NCBI RefSeq assembly: GCF_000717875.1
Contig: NZ_JOCT01000007.1
Coordinates: 115,292 to 179,291, forward strand
Length of the DNA stretch: 64,000 nt
Source of the DNA: Streptomyces sp. NRRL S-455
GTDB taxonomy: Bacteria; Actinomycetota; Actinomycetes; Streptomycetales; Streptomycetaceae
Direction of reading: 5' to 3'
Shown here: one piece after another, positions 1 to 8,776 of the stretch
How the letters are laid out: every line of letters starts with the position of its first letter
How positions within the stretch are numbered: position 1 is the stretch's first letter
Translations under genes and position numbers: made by a program
The notes under the pieces: model-generated
The model's input: only the letters and a program-made list of their open reading frames with translations
Told to the model about the DNA's origin: nothing
Databases searched by the model: none

Positions 1-1
1 C

Positions 2-490
2 CCGAAGGAGCCGGACACCGTCGTCGGGCCGGTGATCTCGGCGGCGCACCGGGACCGGGTGGAGTCGTACGTCGAACTCGGCCGGAAGGAAGGCGCGGTG
101 GTCGTCACGGGCGGCGACCGCCCCGACCTGCCGGCCGGGTTCTACGTCACCCCCACCCTCCTCGCCGACTGCACCAACGACATGCGCGTGGCCCGCGAGG
201 AGATCTTCGGCCCGGTGGTGGTCGTCATCCCCTTCGACGACGAGGAGGAGGGCATCGCCCTCGCCAACGACACCGACTACGGCCTGATCGACTACGTCTG
301 GTCGGGGGACGTGGCCCGTGCCTTCCGGGTGGCGCGGCGGCTCCGGGCCGGCGGGGTGGGTGTGAACACCGTCGGGCGGAACATGGAGGCCCCCTTCGGC
401 GGCTTCAAGAAGAGCGGCGTCGGCAGGGACGTCGGCTCGTACGCGCTGCACGCCTACAGCGAGGTGCAGGCGATCGTCTGGCCGGGATGA
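2..490 (+). CDS. Aldehyde dehydrogenase, C-terminal part (5' end outside window)
   Basis: NAD(P)-dependent aldehyde dehydrogenases oxidise aldehydes to acids in the cytoplasm. The frame is open from the window edge and gives about 162 residues, roughly the last third of a ~480-residue enzyme. It shows the conserved EEIFGPV motif after a TPTLL strand, and the C-terminal PFGGFKKSGVGRD signature that packs against the active site. The catalytic cysteine and glutamate lie upstream, outside the window. The substrate cannot be inferred. The gene converges on the DUF385 gene, with a hairpin repeat array between them. Confidence 0.93.
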   Translation, partial: PKEPDTVVGPVISAAHRDRVESYVELGRKEGAVVVTGGDRPDLPAGFYVTPTLLADCTNDMRVAREEIFGPVVVVIPFDDEEEGIALANDTDYGLIDYVWSGDVARAFRVARRLRAGGVGVNTVGRNMEAPFGGFKKSGVGRDVGSYALHAYSEVQAIVWPG

Positions 491-497
491 CTCGGTC

Positions 498-597
498 CGT
501 CAGACCGGCAGACGGGCAACCGGTCAGTCCGGCAGACGGGCGACCCGTCAGTCCGGAGACGGGCGACCCGTCATTCCGGCAGACGGGCACCCCGTCA
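498..597. repeat. Four imperfect ~24-bp tandem repeats forming hairpins
   Basis: About four head-to-tail copies (23-24 bp) of a GTCAGTCCGGCAGACGGGC-type unit follow the aldehyde dehydrogenase stop and run into the stop codon of the convergent DUF385 gene. The GACGGG-CGA-CCCGTC junction between units is a 6-bp inverted repeat with a 3-nt loop. The array could therefore act as a bidirectional terminator for both converging genes. There is no T-tract. Confidence 0.7.
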
Positions 598-987
598 GAC
601 AGCCAGATCCACCCGCACGGTCAGCAGATCCGTGCCGATCACCCGCACCGCCGCACCGTTCAACCGGGGCAGCCGCCGCAGTCGCGCCACCGGATCGTCC
701 TCCGGCATGAGATGCGCGGTCCCCTCGTGCCACCGCCCCCGGATCCGCACCCGCACCCGCGGATCGGTCTTGATGTTGCGCACGTACTGCGACCGTTCGC
801 CGAACTCCGACACCAGCCAGAAGGCGTCCCCGACGCGGCGGCCGCCCACCGGCGTCTGACGGGGCAGCCCGGAGACGCGGCCCCTGGTCTCCAGGACCGT
901 CTGGAGGGGCAGGCGGCGCAGGAGCGGGTTGATGCGGCGCTGGACGGACGTGGCGGCGCGGAACCGCAGGTCGGTGAGGCGGGTCAT
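595..987 (-). CDS. DUF385 / deazaflavin-dependent nitroreductase family protein
   Basis: A 130-residue protein of the split-barrel F420H2-dependent oxidoreductase family (DUF385, relatives of mycobacterial Ddn). Visible family features are the early substrate-loop strands, LETRGRVSGLPRQTPVGG, and the central YVRNIKTDPRVRVRIRGRWHEGTAHLM block that matches the WLRNLRANPRVRV signature. Length is normal for the family. The start is chosen from GGAG ten bases upstream of ATG. Such proteins bind F420 or act on quinone-like or nitro substrates, but the real substrate is unknown here. A luciferase-like F420 enzyme and the FO synthase gene lie within 3.5 kb. Confidence 0.85.
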   Translation of the reverse strand: MTRLTDLRFRAATSVQRRINPLLRRLPLQTVLETRGRVSGLPRQTPVGGRRVGDAFWLVSEFGERSQYVRNIKTDPRVRVRIRGRWHEGTAHLMPEDDPVARLRRLPRLNGAAVRVIGTDLLTVRVDLAV

Positions 988-1238
988 CGTCGGCGGGTCT
1001 CCTTCGGCACGAAGCTTTCGCGAGTTTGCGGCGCTCTGGGCTGACCGGGTCGAGTGATCACGCGATCTGGGACGCCGGGTACGGCGTCGGCGTGCGCCCG
1101 GACCACCCCAGGATGCCTGTCGCCCCCCTCTCACCGGACGCCGAACCCGAACACGACCGCGGACAAGTGGGGCGCCTCGGTACTCCGCGAGCTGGGTGCG
1201 TCGAAGGGGTGCGGCGAGCAGTTGCCCCCCACTCGATC

Positions 1239-2756
1239 TCACTGGCGTCCGAGGAAGATCGGGTTGGTGAAGGCCGCCAGCGCACCGGGCACCGGTCCCG
1301 CCGCAGCCTCGTGCCGCAACTCGGCCCGTACGTACGCCGCGTACGACGGTGTCGTCCGCCACTCGACGACGCCCGAGCCGGACACCGGCAGCGGGGCGCT
1401 GGTGTGCAGCACACCCTGGTCGGTGACGAAGCGGACCGTGCAGCGCGGGGCGCCGGTGACCTCCAGGCGGACGGTGACCGGGGTGTCGCGGTCGACCTCC
1501 AACCGCCCGCCGATGCCCGCGTGTTCGCCGCGCCCGCCGGTCGCCCGGAACGACAGCTCGACCCTGGCGGACTCGGCGACGTACGACCGTCCGGCCCGGA
1601 TGCCCTCCTGGATGGCCTCGCGGGTCAGGTCGTCGGCCAGGACGACCGTCTGGGGGCTGCCGACGGGGTCCGGGTCGCGGTGGGCGTCGCTGCTGCCCAT
1701 CGCCGGAAGCCAGCCGCGCCCGTCCCGCCCGTCCCGTACGGACGCCACCAGCATGCTGTCCCAGTCGGCCAAGGTCACCTCGTCGTCGGGCGTGTAGGGG
1801 CCGTTCCACACCTCCACCGCGTCGGCCTCGCCGAAGCCGAACTTCCAGTTGCAGCCGACGCAGGTGGCGTGCGGATGGGCCGGGACGACGAGGCCGCCGG
1901 CGCGGCGGATCTGGCGGGCGAAGCGGCCGAAGCGGTTGTCGCGGGCCCGGTAGCGCCAGTCGACGAAGGTGCCCGGGTCGGTGCCGAGCGCCACCACGTG
2001 GCCGTTCCGGGTCGTGATCTCCTCGCCCAGCATCACCAGCAGGTCGTCGCCCGCCACGTCCGCCCAGTGGGCGTGCGCCGCGTGCGTGTTGTGCTCGGAG
2101 GAGTTGATGAAGTCCAGGCCCGCCGCCCGTGCCAGGGCCCCGATCTCGGCGGGGGTGCGGCGGCCGTCCGAGTACCAGGAGTGCAGATGGCAGTCGCCCC
2201 GGTACCAGGCCCGGCCCCGGCCCTTCGCCCGCTCCGGCGGATACACCGGCTCGGTGGCCTCGCCCGGCTCCCCGTACGTCAGCGTGATCGTGATCTCGTA
2301 CGACAGGCCCTGCGGCGCGACCGTGTACGGGCCGAGCGCGATGTGCCAGGTGCCCTCGCGCACCGGGCCCGGGATGTATCCGGGCGTCGCGTCGTCGGCG
2401 CGGATGAAGAACTCGGTGCGCGCCCCGCCCGACCAGCCCCGGAAGCCCCGGCCGCCGAGCTCTGTGCCGCGCTTGTCGAAGACGCCGATGTCGAGGGCGT
2501 TGCCCGTGGTGCCGGCCAGGACGGACGGGCGGTCGTAGGTGTAGGCGACCTTGATCTCCCGGACCCCGGCCGGGACCTCGACGGGCACGTACACGAAGTC
2601 GGGGGAGCCGGGCGGCAGGGTGCCGCGCACCGTTCTGCTCTCCCGGCCTCCGTCGGCCGCGGCGGCAAAGCTCACGCTTCCCAAGGTAAGCGCGGCGGCC
2701 GCTCCCGTCACGAACAGGGCGCGCCGGCCGAGCCCGCCGTGGTTGTCCTCGCACAT
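1239..2756 (-). CDS. Secreted CehA/McbA-type PHP-domain metallohydrolase
   Basis: A 505-residue protein with a twin-arginine-like leader (GRRALFVTG followed by an alanine-rich hydrophobic stretch), so probably exported. The first third is a beta-rich domain. The rest is a PHP metal-dependent phosphoesterase fold of the CehA/McbA type: GDCHLHSWYSDG supplies the first ligands, then SSEHN, EEIT, PAHPHA and GSSDAH. Relatives include carbaryl hydrolase, so a hydrolase acting on an ester or phosphoester is expected, but the substrate is unknown. The start is the MCEDNHGG methionine next to the leader; a longer upstream frame has no signal character. It is divergent from the LLM oxidoreductase. Confidence 0.85.
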   Translation of the reverse strand: MCEDNHGGLGRRALFVTGAAAALTLGSVSFAAAADGGRESRTVRGTLPPGSPDFVYVPVEVPAGVREIKVAYTYDRPSVLAGTTGNALDIGVFDKRGTELGGRGFRGWSGGARTEFFIRADDATPGYIPGPVREGTWHIALGPYTVAPQGLSYEITITLTYGEPGEATEPVYPPERAKGRGRAWYRGDCHLHSWYSDGRRTPAEIGALARAAGLDFINSSEHNTHAAHAHWADVAGDDLLVMLGEEITTRNGHVVALGTDPGTFVDWRYRARDNRFGRFARQIRRAGGLVVPAHPHATCVGCNWKFGFGEADAVEVWNGPYTPDDEVTLADWDSMLVASVRDGRDGRGWLPAMGSSDAHRDPDPVGSPQTVVLADDLTREAIQEGIRAGRSYVAESARVELSFRATGGRGEHAGIGGRLEVDRDTPVTVRLEVTGAPRCTVRFVTDQGVLHTSAPLPVSGSGVVEWRTTPSYAAYVRAELRHEAAAGPVPGALAAFTNPIFLGRQ

Positions 2757-2941
2757 GCGGCTGCTCCCAGGTGTCGTCGGTGACGTGGCACGGGTGGTGC
2801 GGGGTGGTGCGCGCAACTCTGGTATTCAGCCGTGAACTCCGGCGCACGGGAAGGGGATCGGCGGTTTTCGCCGACACGACACCTGGACAATGCCGACCGG
2901 TCGGTATGGACAGTCGGTCCTCCCTCGGGTAGAGATACTCC

Positions 2942-3787
2942 ATGCGCATCGCCGTGACGATCTTCCTCACCGACGAGACGATCACCCCGACCCGGCTCGC
3001 ACGTGAGCTGGAGGACCGCGGGTTCGCCGGGCTGTTCCTGCCCGAGCACACGCACATCCCGGTCGAGCGGACCTCTCCGTACCCGGCGGGCGGTGAGCTG
3101 CCGCGTGAGTACGGCCGGACCCTCGACCCGTTCGTGGCGCTCGGCCAGGCCGCCGCCGTCACCGAGCGGCTCGGGCTCGGCACCGGCATCACCCTCGTCG
3201 CCCAGCACGACCCGATCGACCTGGCCAAGCAGGTCGCGACCGTGGACCACCTCTCCGGTGGCCGGTTCACACTCGGGCTCGGCTTCGGCTGGAACGTCGA
3301 GGAGGCCGCCGACCACGGCGTCCAGTGGCGCACCCGGCGGGAGCTGGTCCGGGACCGGATGGGGCTGATGCGGGCCCTGTGGTCCCAGGAGCCGGTCGCG
3401 TACGAGGGGAAGTTCGGCAGCGTCCGGGCCAGTGAGGCCCATCCCAAGCCCGTGCGGAAGCCGCGCGGCCCGGTCGTCGGCCCGCGCACGCTCGTCGGCG
3501 GCGGCGCCGGGCCCAAGCTGTTCGCCCACATCTGCGAGTACGCCGACGGCTGGCTGCCCATCGGCGGGCGCGGCCTCTCCGAGTCCCTGCCGCTGCTGCG
3601 GACGGCCTGGGCGGAAGCGGGCCGTGACCCGGGCGCCCTCCAGGTGGTGCCGTACGCCGTCCATCCGTCACCCGGCAAGCTCGCCCACTACGCCGACCTC
3701 GGCATCGACGAGGTCGTGGCGCAGCTGCCGCCGGCGGGGGAGGTGGAGGTGCTGAAGGCGCTGGACGGCCTCGCGGGATATCTCTGA
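2942..3787 (+). CDS. LLM-class F420-dependent oxidoreductase (TIGR03619 type)
   Basis: A 281-residue luciferase-like monooxygenase-family protein with an (alpha/beta)8 barrel. Recognisable pieces are the N-terminal RIAVTIFLTDETITP strand, the LPEHTHIP loop, TGITLVAQHDPIDLAKQVATVDHLSGGRFTLG (the core LLM signature), GFGWNVEEAADHGV, and a C-terminal YADGWLPIGG segment. Families of this type reduce or oxidise substrates with F420; the substrate is not predictable. The ATG at 2942 follows a weak GGGTAGAG. It shares a 185-bp divergent promoter region with the PHP hydrolase, and FbiC, which makes the F420 precursor FO, lies 400 bp downstream. Confidence 0.88.
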   Translation: MRIAVTIFLTDETITPTRLARELEDRGFAGLFLPEHTHIPVERTSPYPAGGELPREYGRTLDPFVALGQAAAVTERLGLGTGITLVAQHDPIDLAKQVATVDHLSGGRFTLGLGFGWNVEEAADHGVQWRTRRELVRDRMGLMRALWSQEPVAYEGKFGSVRASEAHPKPVRKPRGPVVGPRTLVGGGAGPKLFAHICEYADGWLPIGGRGLSESLPLLRTAWAEAGRDPGALQVVPYAVHPSPGKLAHYADLGIDEVVAQLPPAGEVEVLKALDGLAGYL

Positions 3788-3938
3788 CCGCTGGTAACTG
3801 CGGTGGCGGGCAGAGCAGTTGGCGCTTTCTACTAAACTGCGGGTAAAGAACCGAGCCGGGTGCACCCCCACGCGCGGCTGACCACCGCGCCCGAAGGGCG
3901 TGCTCCACCCGGCGTCGAGCCGCCCACGGGGGAGCGTC

Positions 3939-4145
3939 ATGAGATTCGCCTGGCTGTCCTGGCTTTTCCGGCATTTCACCGAATACGGCTACAGCCAAGG
4001 GCTGTTGCGCGCCGCCATCGGCACGCTCGCCGTACTCGTGACGGCCGCGCTGGTCTGGTTCGCCCTGCACCGCAACAGGCCGGCCGCGATAGCCGCCTCC
4101 GGCCTCACCTGTGCCCTGGGCATAGGGTGGCTGGCCTTCCACTGA
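3939..4145 (+). CDS. Small membrane protein of unknown function
   Basis: A 68-residue protein. The ATG lies just after GGGGGAG. After a short amphipathic head (MRFAWLSWLFRHFTEYGYSQG) there are two hydrophobic segments, at about residues 22-40 and 46-66, separated by HRNRP, so a hairpin of two transmembrane helices is likely. I recognise no family. It sits alone between the LLM oxidoreductase and fbiC; a promoter-like TTGGCG and a TAAACT-type box lie upstream near 3820-3840. Confidence 0.65.
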   Translation: MRFAWLSWLFRHFTEYGYSQGLLRAAIGTLAVLVTAALVWFALHRNRPAAIAASGLTCALGIGWLAFH

Positions 4146-4188
4146 CGGGGGCCACCCGCGCTGATCAGCGCACTCGTATGCTCGAAGG

Positions 4189-6774
4189 ATGACGACTTCC
4201 GCGACCTCCGGAACCGGCCCCACCGAGAACTCCATGCGTCGCGCCCTGAAACGGGCCAGGGACGGCGTCTCGCTCGACGTCGCCGAGGCGGCGGTCCTGC
4301 TCCAGGCCCGGGGTGAGCACCTGGAGGACCTGTCGGCCTCGGCCGCCCGGGTGCGGGACGCGGGGCTCGAGGCGGCCGGCCGGCCCGGCGTCATCACGTA
4401 CTCGAAGAGCGTCTTCATCCCCCTGACGCGGCTGTGCCGGGACAAGTGCCACTACTGCACGTTCGTCACCGTCCCCGGCAAGCTGCGCCGGGAGGGCCAC
4501 GGGATGTTCATGTCCCCCGACGAGGTCCTCGACATCGCCCGCAAGGGCGCCGCCCTCGGCTGCAAGGAAGCCCTCATCACCCTCGGCGACAAGCCCGAGG
4601 ACCGCTGGCCGGAGGCGCGCGAGTGGCTCGACGCGCACGGCTACGACGACACCCTCGCCTACGTCCGCGCCATCTCCATCCGCATCCTGGAGGAGACGGG
4701 CCTGCTGCCCCACCTGAACCCGGGCGTCATGAGCTGGACCGACTTCCAGCGCCTGAAGCCGGTGGCGCCCAGCATGGGCATGATGCTGGAGACGACAGCG
4801 ACCCGCCTCTGGTCCGAGCCGGGCGGCCCGCACCACGGCTCCCCCGACAAGGAGCCGGCGGTCCGGCTGCGCGTCCTGGAGGACGCCGGGCGTTCCTCCG
4901 TCCCCTTCACCTCCGGGGTCCTGATAGGGATCGGCGAGACCTACGAGGAGCGCGCCGAGTCCCTGTTCGCGCTGCGGAAGGTCTCCCGCGCCTACCACGG
5001 CGTTCAGGAGCTGATCATCCAGAACTTCCGCGCCAAGCCGGACACCGCGATGCGCGGCATGCCCGACGCGGAACTGGACGAACTGGTCGCCACGGTGGCC
5101 GTCGCCCGCCTCCTCATGGGCCCGAGCGGCTGCATCCAGGCCCCGCCCAACCTCGTCGACGACGAGTACGAGCGGCTGATCCGGGCCGGCATCGACGACT
5201 GGGGCGGCGTCTCCCCGCTGACCATCGACCACGTCAACCCCGAGCGCCCCTGGCCGCAGATCGAGCAGCTCGCCGAGAAGTCCCGGGCCGCCGGTTTCGA
5301 GCTCCGCGAGCGCCTCTGCGTCTACCCGGAGTTCGTGCGGCGCGGCGAGCCCTGGCTGGACCCTCGGCTGCGTCCGCACGTGGCCGCGCTGGCCGACCCG
5401 GAGACCGGCCTGGCCCTCCCCGACGCCCTGCCGCGGGGCCTGCCGTGGCAGGAGCCGGAGGAGGTCTTCGTCGCGTCCGGCCGCACCGACCTGCACAGCT
5501 CCATCGACACCGAGGGGCGTACGTCCGACCGCCGGGACGACTTCGACGAGGTGTACGGCGACTGGGGCGCCCTGCGCGAGGCCGCCGCCCCGGGCATGGC
5601 ACCGCAGCGCATCGACACCGACGTACGCGAGGCCCTGCGCACGGCCGCCGACGACCCGACCAGGCTCACCGACGACGAGGCGCTGGCCCTGCTGCACGCG
5701 GACGGCCCGGCGCTGGACGCCCTCGCCCGGGTCGCCGACGACGTACGCAGGTCGGCCGTCGGCGACGACGTCACCTACATCGTCACCCGCAACATCAACT
5801 TCACCAACGTCTGCTACACCGGCTGCCGCTTCTGCGCCTTCGCCCAGCGCCGCACCGACGCCGACGCCTACACCCTCTCCCTCGACCAGGTCGCCGACCG
5901 GGCCCAGCAGGCCTGGGACGTGGGCGCGGTCGAGGTCTGCATGCAGGGCGGCATCCACCCGGACCTGCCCGGCACGGCCTACTTCGACATCGCGCGAGCG
6001 GTGAAGGCACGCGTCCCCGGCATGCATGTGCACGCCTTCTCGCCGATGGAGGTGGTCAACGGCGCCGCCCGCACCGGCATGTCGATCCGCGAGTGGCTGA
6101 CCGCCGCCAAGGAGGCCGGGCTGGACACCATCCCGGGTACGGCCGCCGAGATCCTCGACGACGAGGTCCGCTGGATCCTCACCAAGGGCAAGCTGCCCGC
6201 GGCGGACTGGATCGAGGTCGTGACGACGGCCCACGAGCTGGGCATCCGGTCGTCCTCGACGATGATGTACGGCCATGTCGACCAGCCCCGCCACTGGCTC
6301 GGGCACCTGCGCACCCTCGCGGACATCCAGCAGCGCACCGGCGGCTTCACCGAGTTCGTGACACTGCCGTTCGTGCACACCAACGCGCCCGTGTACCTGG
6401 CCGGGATCGCCCGCCCGGGCCCGACCATGCGGGACAACCGCGCGGTCACCGCCATGGCCCGGCTGCTGCTGCACCCGCACATCCCCAACATCCAGACCAG
6501 CTGGGTGAAGCTGGGAACCGAGGGCGCGGCCGAGATGCTCCGCTCCGGCGCCAACGACCTCGGTGGCACGCTCATGGAGGAGACCATCTCCCGGATGGCG
6601 GGCTCGTCGTACGGCTCGTACAAGTCGGTCAAGGACCTGATCGCGGTGGCGCAGGCGGCGGGCCGCCCGGCCAAGCCGCGCAACACGCTCTACGGGGAGG
6701 TCCCGCAGGAGCGGCAGCGGGCGGCCGAAGCCTCGGACGGGCACCTGCCGGAGCTGCTGCCGGTTCTCGACTGA
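4189..6774 (+). CDS. fbiC: Bifunctional 7,8-didemethyl-8-hydroxy-5-deazariboflavin (FO) synthase
   Basis: FbiC makes FO, the chromophore of coenzyme F420, from tyrosine and 5-amino-6-ribitylamino-uracil using two radical SAM halves. The 861-residue length is that of the fused actinobacterial enzyme. The CofG-like half has the 4Fe-4S motif C83-x3-C87-x2-C90 (CRDKCHYC). The CofH-like half has C542-x3-C546-x2-C549 (CYTGCRFC). Other conserved pieces are NPGVMSW, QNFRAKP and, in the second half, [15 protein letters not shown] and HAFSPMEV. The ATG overlaps GAAGGATG; an alternative ATG lies 15 codons in. It converges with the membrane protein gene at a 4-bp gap. Confidence 0.97.
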   Translation: MTTSATSGTGPTENSMRRALKRARDGVSLDVAEAAVLLQARGEHLEDLSASAARVRDAGLEAAGRPGVITYSKSVFIPLTRLCRDKCHYCTFVTVPGKLRREGHGMFMSPDEVLDIARKGAALGCKEALITLGDKPEDRWPEAREWLDAHGYDDTLAYVRAISIRILEETGLLPHLNPGVMSWTDFQRLKPVAPSMGMMLETTATRLWSEPGGPHHGSPDKEPAVRLRVLEDAGRSSVPFTSGVLIGIGETYEERAESLFALRKVSRAYHGVQELIIQNFRAKPDTAMRGMPDAELDELVATVAVARLLMGPSGCIQAPPNLVDDEYERLIRAGIDDWGGVSPLTIDHVNPERPWPQIEQLAEKSRAAGFELRERLCVYPEFVRRGEPWLDPRLRPHVAALADPETGLALPDALPRGLPWQEPEEVFVASGRTDLHSSIDTEGRTSDRRDDFDEVYGDWGALREAAAPGMAPQRIDTDVREALRTAADDPTRLTDDEALALLHADGPALDALARVADDVRRSAVGDDVTYIVTRNINFTNVCYTGCRFCAFAQRRTDADAYTLSLDQVADRAQQAWDVGAVEVCMQGGIHPDLPGTAYFDIARAVKARVPGMHVHAFSPMEVVNGAARTGMSIREWLTAAKEAGLDTIPGTAAEILDDEVRWILTKGKLPAADWIEVVTTAHELGIRSSSTMMYGHVDQPRHWLGHLRTLADIQQRTGGFTEFVTLPFVHTNAPVYLAGIARPGPTMRDNRAVTAMARLLLHPHIPNIQTSWVKLGTEGAAEMLRSGANDLGGTLMEETISRMAGSSYGSYKSVKDLIAVAQAAGRPAKPRNTLYGEVPQERQRAAEASDGHLPELLPVLD

Positions 6775-6778
6775 CCGG

Positions 6779-8188
6779 CTACTGGCCCCCGGCGTCCGCC
6801 GGCTGATGTGCCGTCACGGCACGGTCGGCCGCGGCGCCGGGGCCCTTCGGCGGCGGGGGCGTCGTGCCCCGGCCCAGCCAGAGCAGGAGGAGGCCCAGGG
6901 AACAGGCGATGGCCGGCCAGTAGACGTACCGGAAGTCCGTCGCGGGCATGATCGGCAGATAGCCGAGGATGTAGGCCGCCGAGCTGACGCCCAGCGCCCG
7001 GACCGGCATCGAGAACATCCCCTGGCCCGGCCGGACGGCCAGCACCAGCGCGACCGCGAGCCAGAACCACCCGCGGAACAGCCACCGCAGATCCGCCGCC
7101 ATGCCGTTGACGTACGTGCCCAGCATGGCCTCCAGTTGCGGGTGCGCGACCTCGACGCCCAGGTCGTTGCTGGTGATGCCCGGCTTGTACACGTAGTCCG
7201 TCTCGAACAGCAGCGTCGCGAAGAGCCGCAGCCGGTACTGGAGATATCCCGGCACATGCCCGCTCATCTCCCGCAGCCACAGGGACGTGATCTCGTCGGC
7301 GTCCCCGCGCAGCCCGTCGGCGGGGCGTTCGTAGCAGGCCCAGTAGGCGTCCGACAGGGCGCCGGTCCGGGCGCACTCCCGTGCGGAGGCGGCGAGCCGG
7401 TCCCGCAGCCCGGGAGGGACGTCCGCCGACCGCAGCTCGTCCACCGTCAGTACGTGCACCAGGTCGTCGAGCATGATCTGCGCGCCCTGCTCGGTCCGCA
7501 GCGGTTGCGCGAACAGGGAGATGGCGGCGGCGGGCACGACGAGCCCGGCCGCGAGCGCCGCCGCGCACGTCACCCACGTACGGCGTCCGGGAGCCCGCCA
7601 CAGCGCGAGGACCAGCAGGACGAAGACGGGGAGCGCGGCCAGGAAGGCGTTCTTGCGCACGAGCATGGCGTACGCGAGGAACAGCACGCCCAGCCCGAGC
7701 AGCGCCCACCGCACGGCGGGACGCGCCCCGGCGTCCCGGATCCGCAGCCCGGTGAACGCCACCGCGCACGCCGCGAGCAGCGCGAACGCCGCGTGCACGT
7801 CCTTCCACACCACCCCGGCGAACGTCAGCACGAACGGCGTCGGCCCGAGCCCGAGCACCGCGAGCGAACCGGCCCGGCTCCCGGTCAGCTCCCACACCGA
7901 CCAGGACAGCACCCACAGCGCCCCCCAGAAGACGAGGGACTGCAGCACGAGCATCGACATGATCGAGCCGGTCACCGCGATGAGGGCACGCCAGACCAGG
8001 CTCAGCACCGGTGGGTGCCAGTCGGTCAGGGGTGTCCTGCCCTCGGCCTGCCGGAGCTGGTCGAGGCTGTCGGGACTCAGAAAGCCCGGGGCGAAGACGA
8101 GGATCGTGCCCAGGCAGCAGACCGCCGCGACGGCGGCCAGACTCACGACCCAGCGCTGCGCATCCCACGTCCGTCCCTTTTGCGACAT
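6779..8188 (-). CDS. Polytopic membrane protein, GT-C glycosyltransferase-like
   Basis: A 469-residue protein with an N-terminal transmembrane helix, then FLSPDSLDQLRQAEG...TDWHPPVLSLVWR, followed by about ten more hydrophobic helices and a Pro-rich tail. An acidic first extracellular loop followed by a WHPP-type motif, and GVVWKDVHAAF after helix 4, recall lipid-linked-sugar-dependent GT-C transferases. I cannot assign an exact family. It is encoded just downstream of GtrA on the same strand (18-bp gap) and is divergent from a family 2 glycosyltransferase. This suggests it is the transferase that takes a sugar from a polyprenyl phosphate on the outer face. The function is an inference. Confidence 0.7.
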   Translation of the reverse strand: MSQKGRTWDAQRWVVSLAAVAAVCCLGTILVFAPGFLSPDSLDQLRQAEGRTPLTDWHPPVLSLVWRALIAVTGSIMSMLVLQSLVFWGALWVLSWSVWELTGSRAGSLAVLGLGPTPFVLTFAGVVWKDVHAAFALLAACAVAFTGLRIRDAGARPAVRWALLGLGVLFLAYAMLVRKNAFLAALPVFVLLVLALWRAPGRRTWVTCAAALAAGLVVPAAAISLFAQPLRTEQGAQIMLDDLVHVLTVDELRSADVPPGLRDRLAASARECARTGALSDAYWACYERPADGLRGDADEITSLWLREMSGHVPGYLQYRLRLFATLLFETDYVYKPGITSNDLGVEVAHPQLEAMLGTYVNGMAADLRWLFRGWFWLAVALVLAVRPGQGMFSMPVRALGVSSAAYILGYLPIMPATDFRYVYWPAIACSLGLLLLWLGRGTTPPPPKGPGAAADRAVTAHQPADAGGQ

Positions 8189-8206
8189 ATGCCGGATGCT
8201 AGCGGC

Positions 8207-8677
8207 TCACGGTGCGACGAAGACGTAACGCCGGTAGGCGTAGAAGCGGAACAGCGTCGCGAGCACCCAGCCGAAAATGCGGGCCGTGTTGTCGCTGAGC
8301 GGAGAGTCGAGCCCGAGCAGATGCCGGGACGCGAAGACCGTCCCCGCGGTGATGGCGAGCCCGACCCCGTTCGCGACGAGGAACAGGGCGAGCTCGCGGG
8401 TCACCTTCTCGCGGTGCCGGTGCCGGTAGGTCCAGTAGCGGTTCCCGGCCCAGCTGAAGAGCGCGGCCGCGGTCGTCGCGATGACGGACGCCTGAACGGG
8501 CGACGCGCCCATCGGCCCGCCCTCCACACCGCCGGGCAGGCCGAAGACGAGCAGGTTGTAGCCGCCGTTGTCCACGACGAAGGCCAGCGCCCCGACGACT
8601 CCGAACTTGGCGGCCTCGCGCCAGATGGCCTTGACGGCATCACGCGCGCGCAGCGTCACAGATGCGAGGACCGGCAC
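8207..8677 (-). CDS. GtrA family membrane protein (polyprenyl-phosphate-sugar flippase type)
   Basis: A 156-residue protein with four transmembrane helices and the GtrA signature at the first helix (KFGVVGALAFVVDNGGYNLLVFG). Later come ATTAAALFSWAGNRYWTYRHR and the C-terminal RFYAYRRYVF. GtrA proteins are thought to flip undecaprenyl-phosphate-linked sugars across the membrane, working with a GtrB-like GT2 enzyme and a membrane transferase; both partners are adjacent. Its stop lies 18 bp before the start of the GT-C-like gene, consistent with one transcript. The region facing the GT2 gene (8678-8776) should hold both divergent promoters. Confidence 0.88.
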   Translation of the reverse strand: MPVLASVTLRARDAVKAIWREAAKFGVVGALAFVVDNGGYNLLVFGLPGGVEGGPMGASPVQASVIATTAAALFSWAGNRYWTYRHRHREKVTRELALFLVANGVGLAITAGTVFASRHLLGLDSPLSDNTARIFGWVLATLFRFYAYRRYVFVAP

Positions 8678-8776
8678 ACCGCGAGCGTAACGACCCGGCG
8701 CGCCCTCGCCGCTCAGCCACGCTCATATCGCATCATTTACTACCGTATGAGTAATTTGCCGGAGTGAGGAGCGGCC

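Noticed and set aside
498..597. CRISPR-like repeat array
   Set aside because: Units are contiguous with no spacers and only four copies; no cas genes are present.
1026..2783. Long open frame on the plus strand opposite the PHP hydrolase
   Set aside because: Its translation is Arg/Gly/Val/Ala-rich with no family resemblance, while the minus strand encodes a clear metallohydrolase with leader and motifs. It is an antisense shadow typical of GC-rich DNA.
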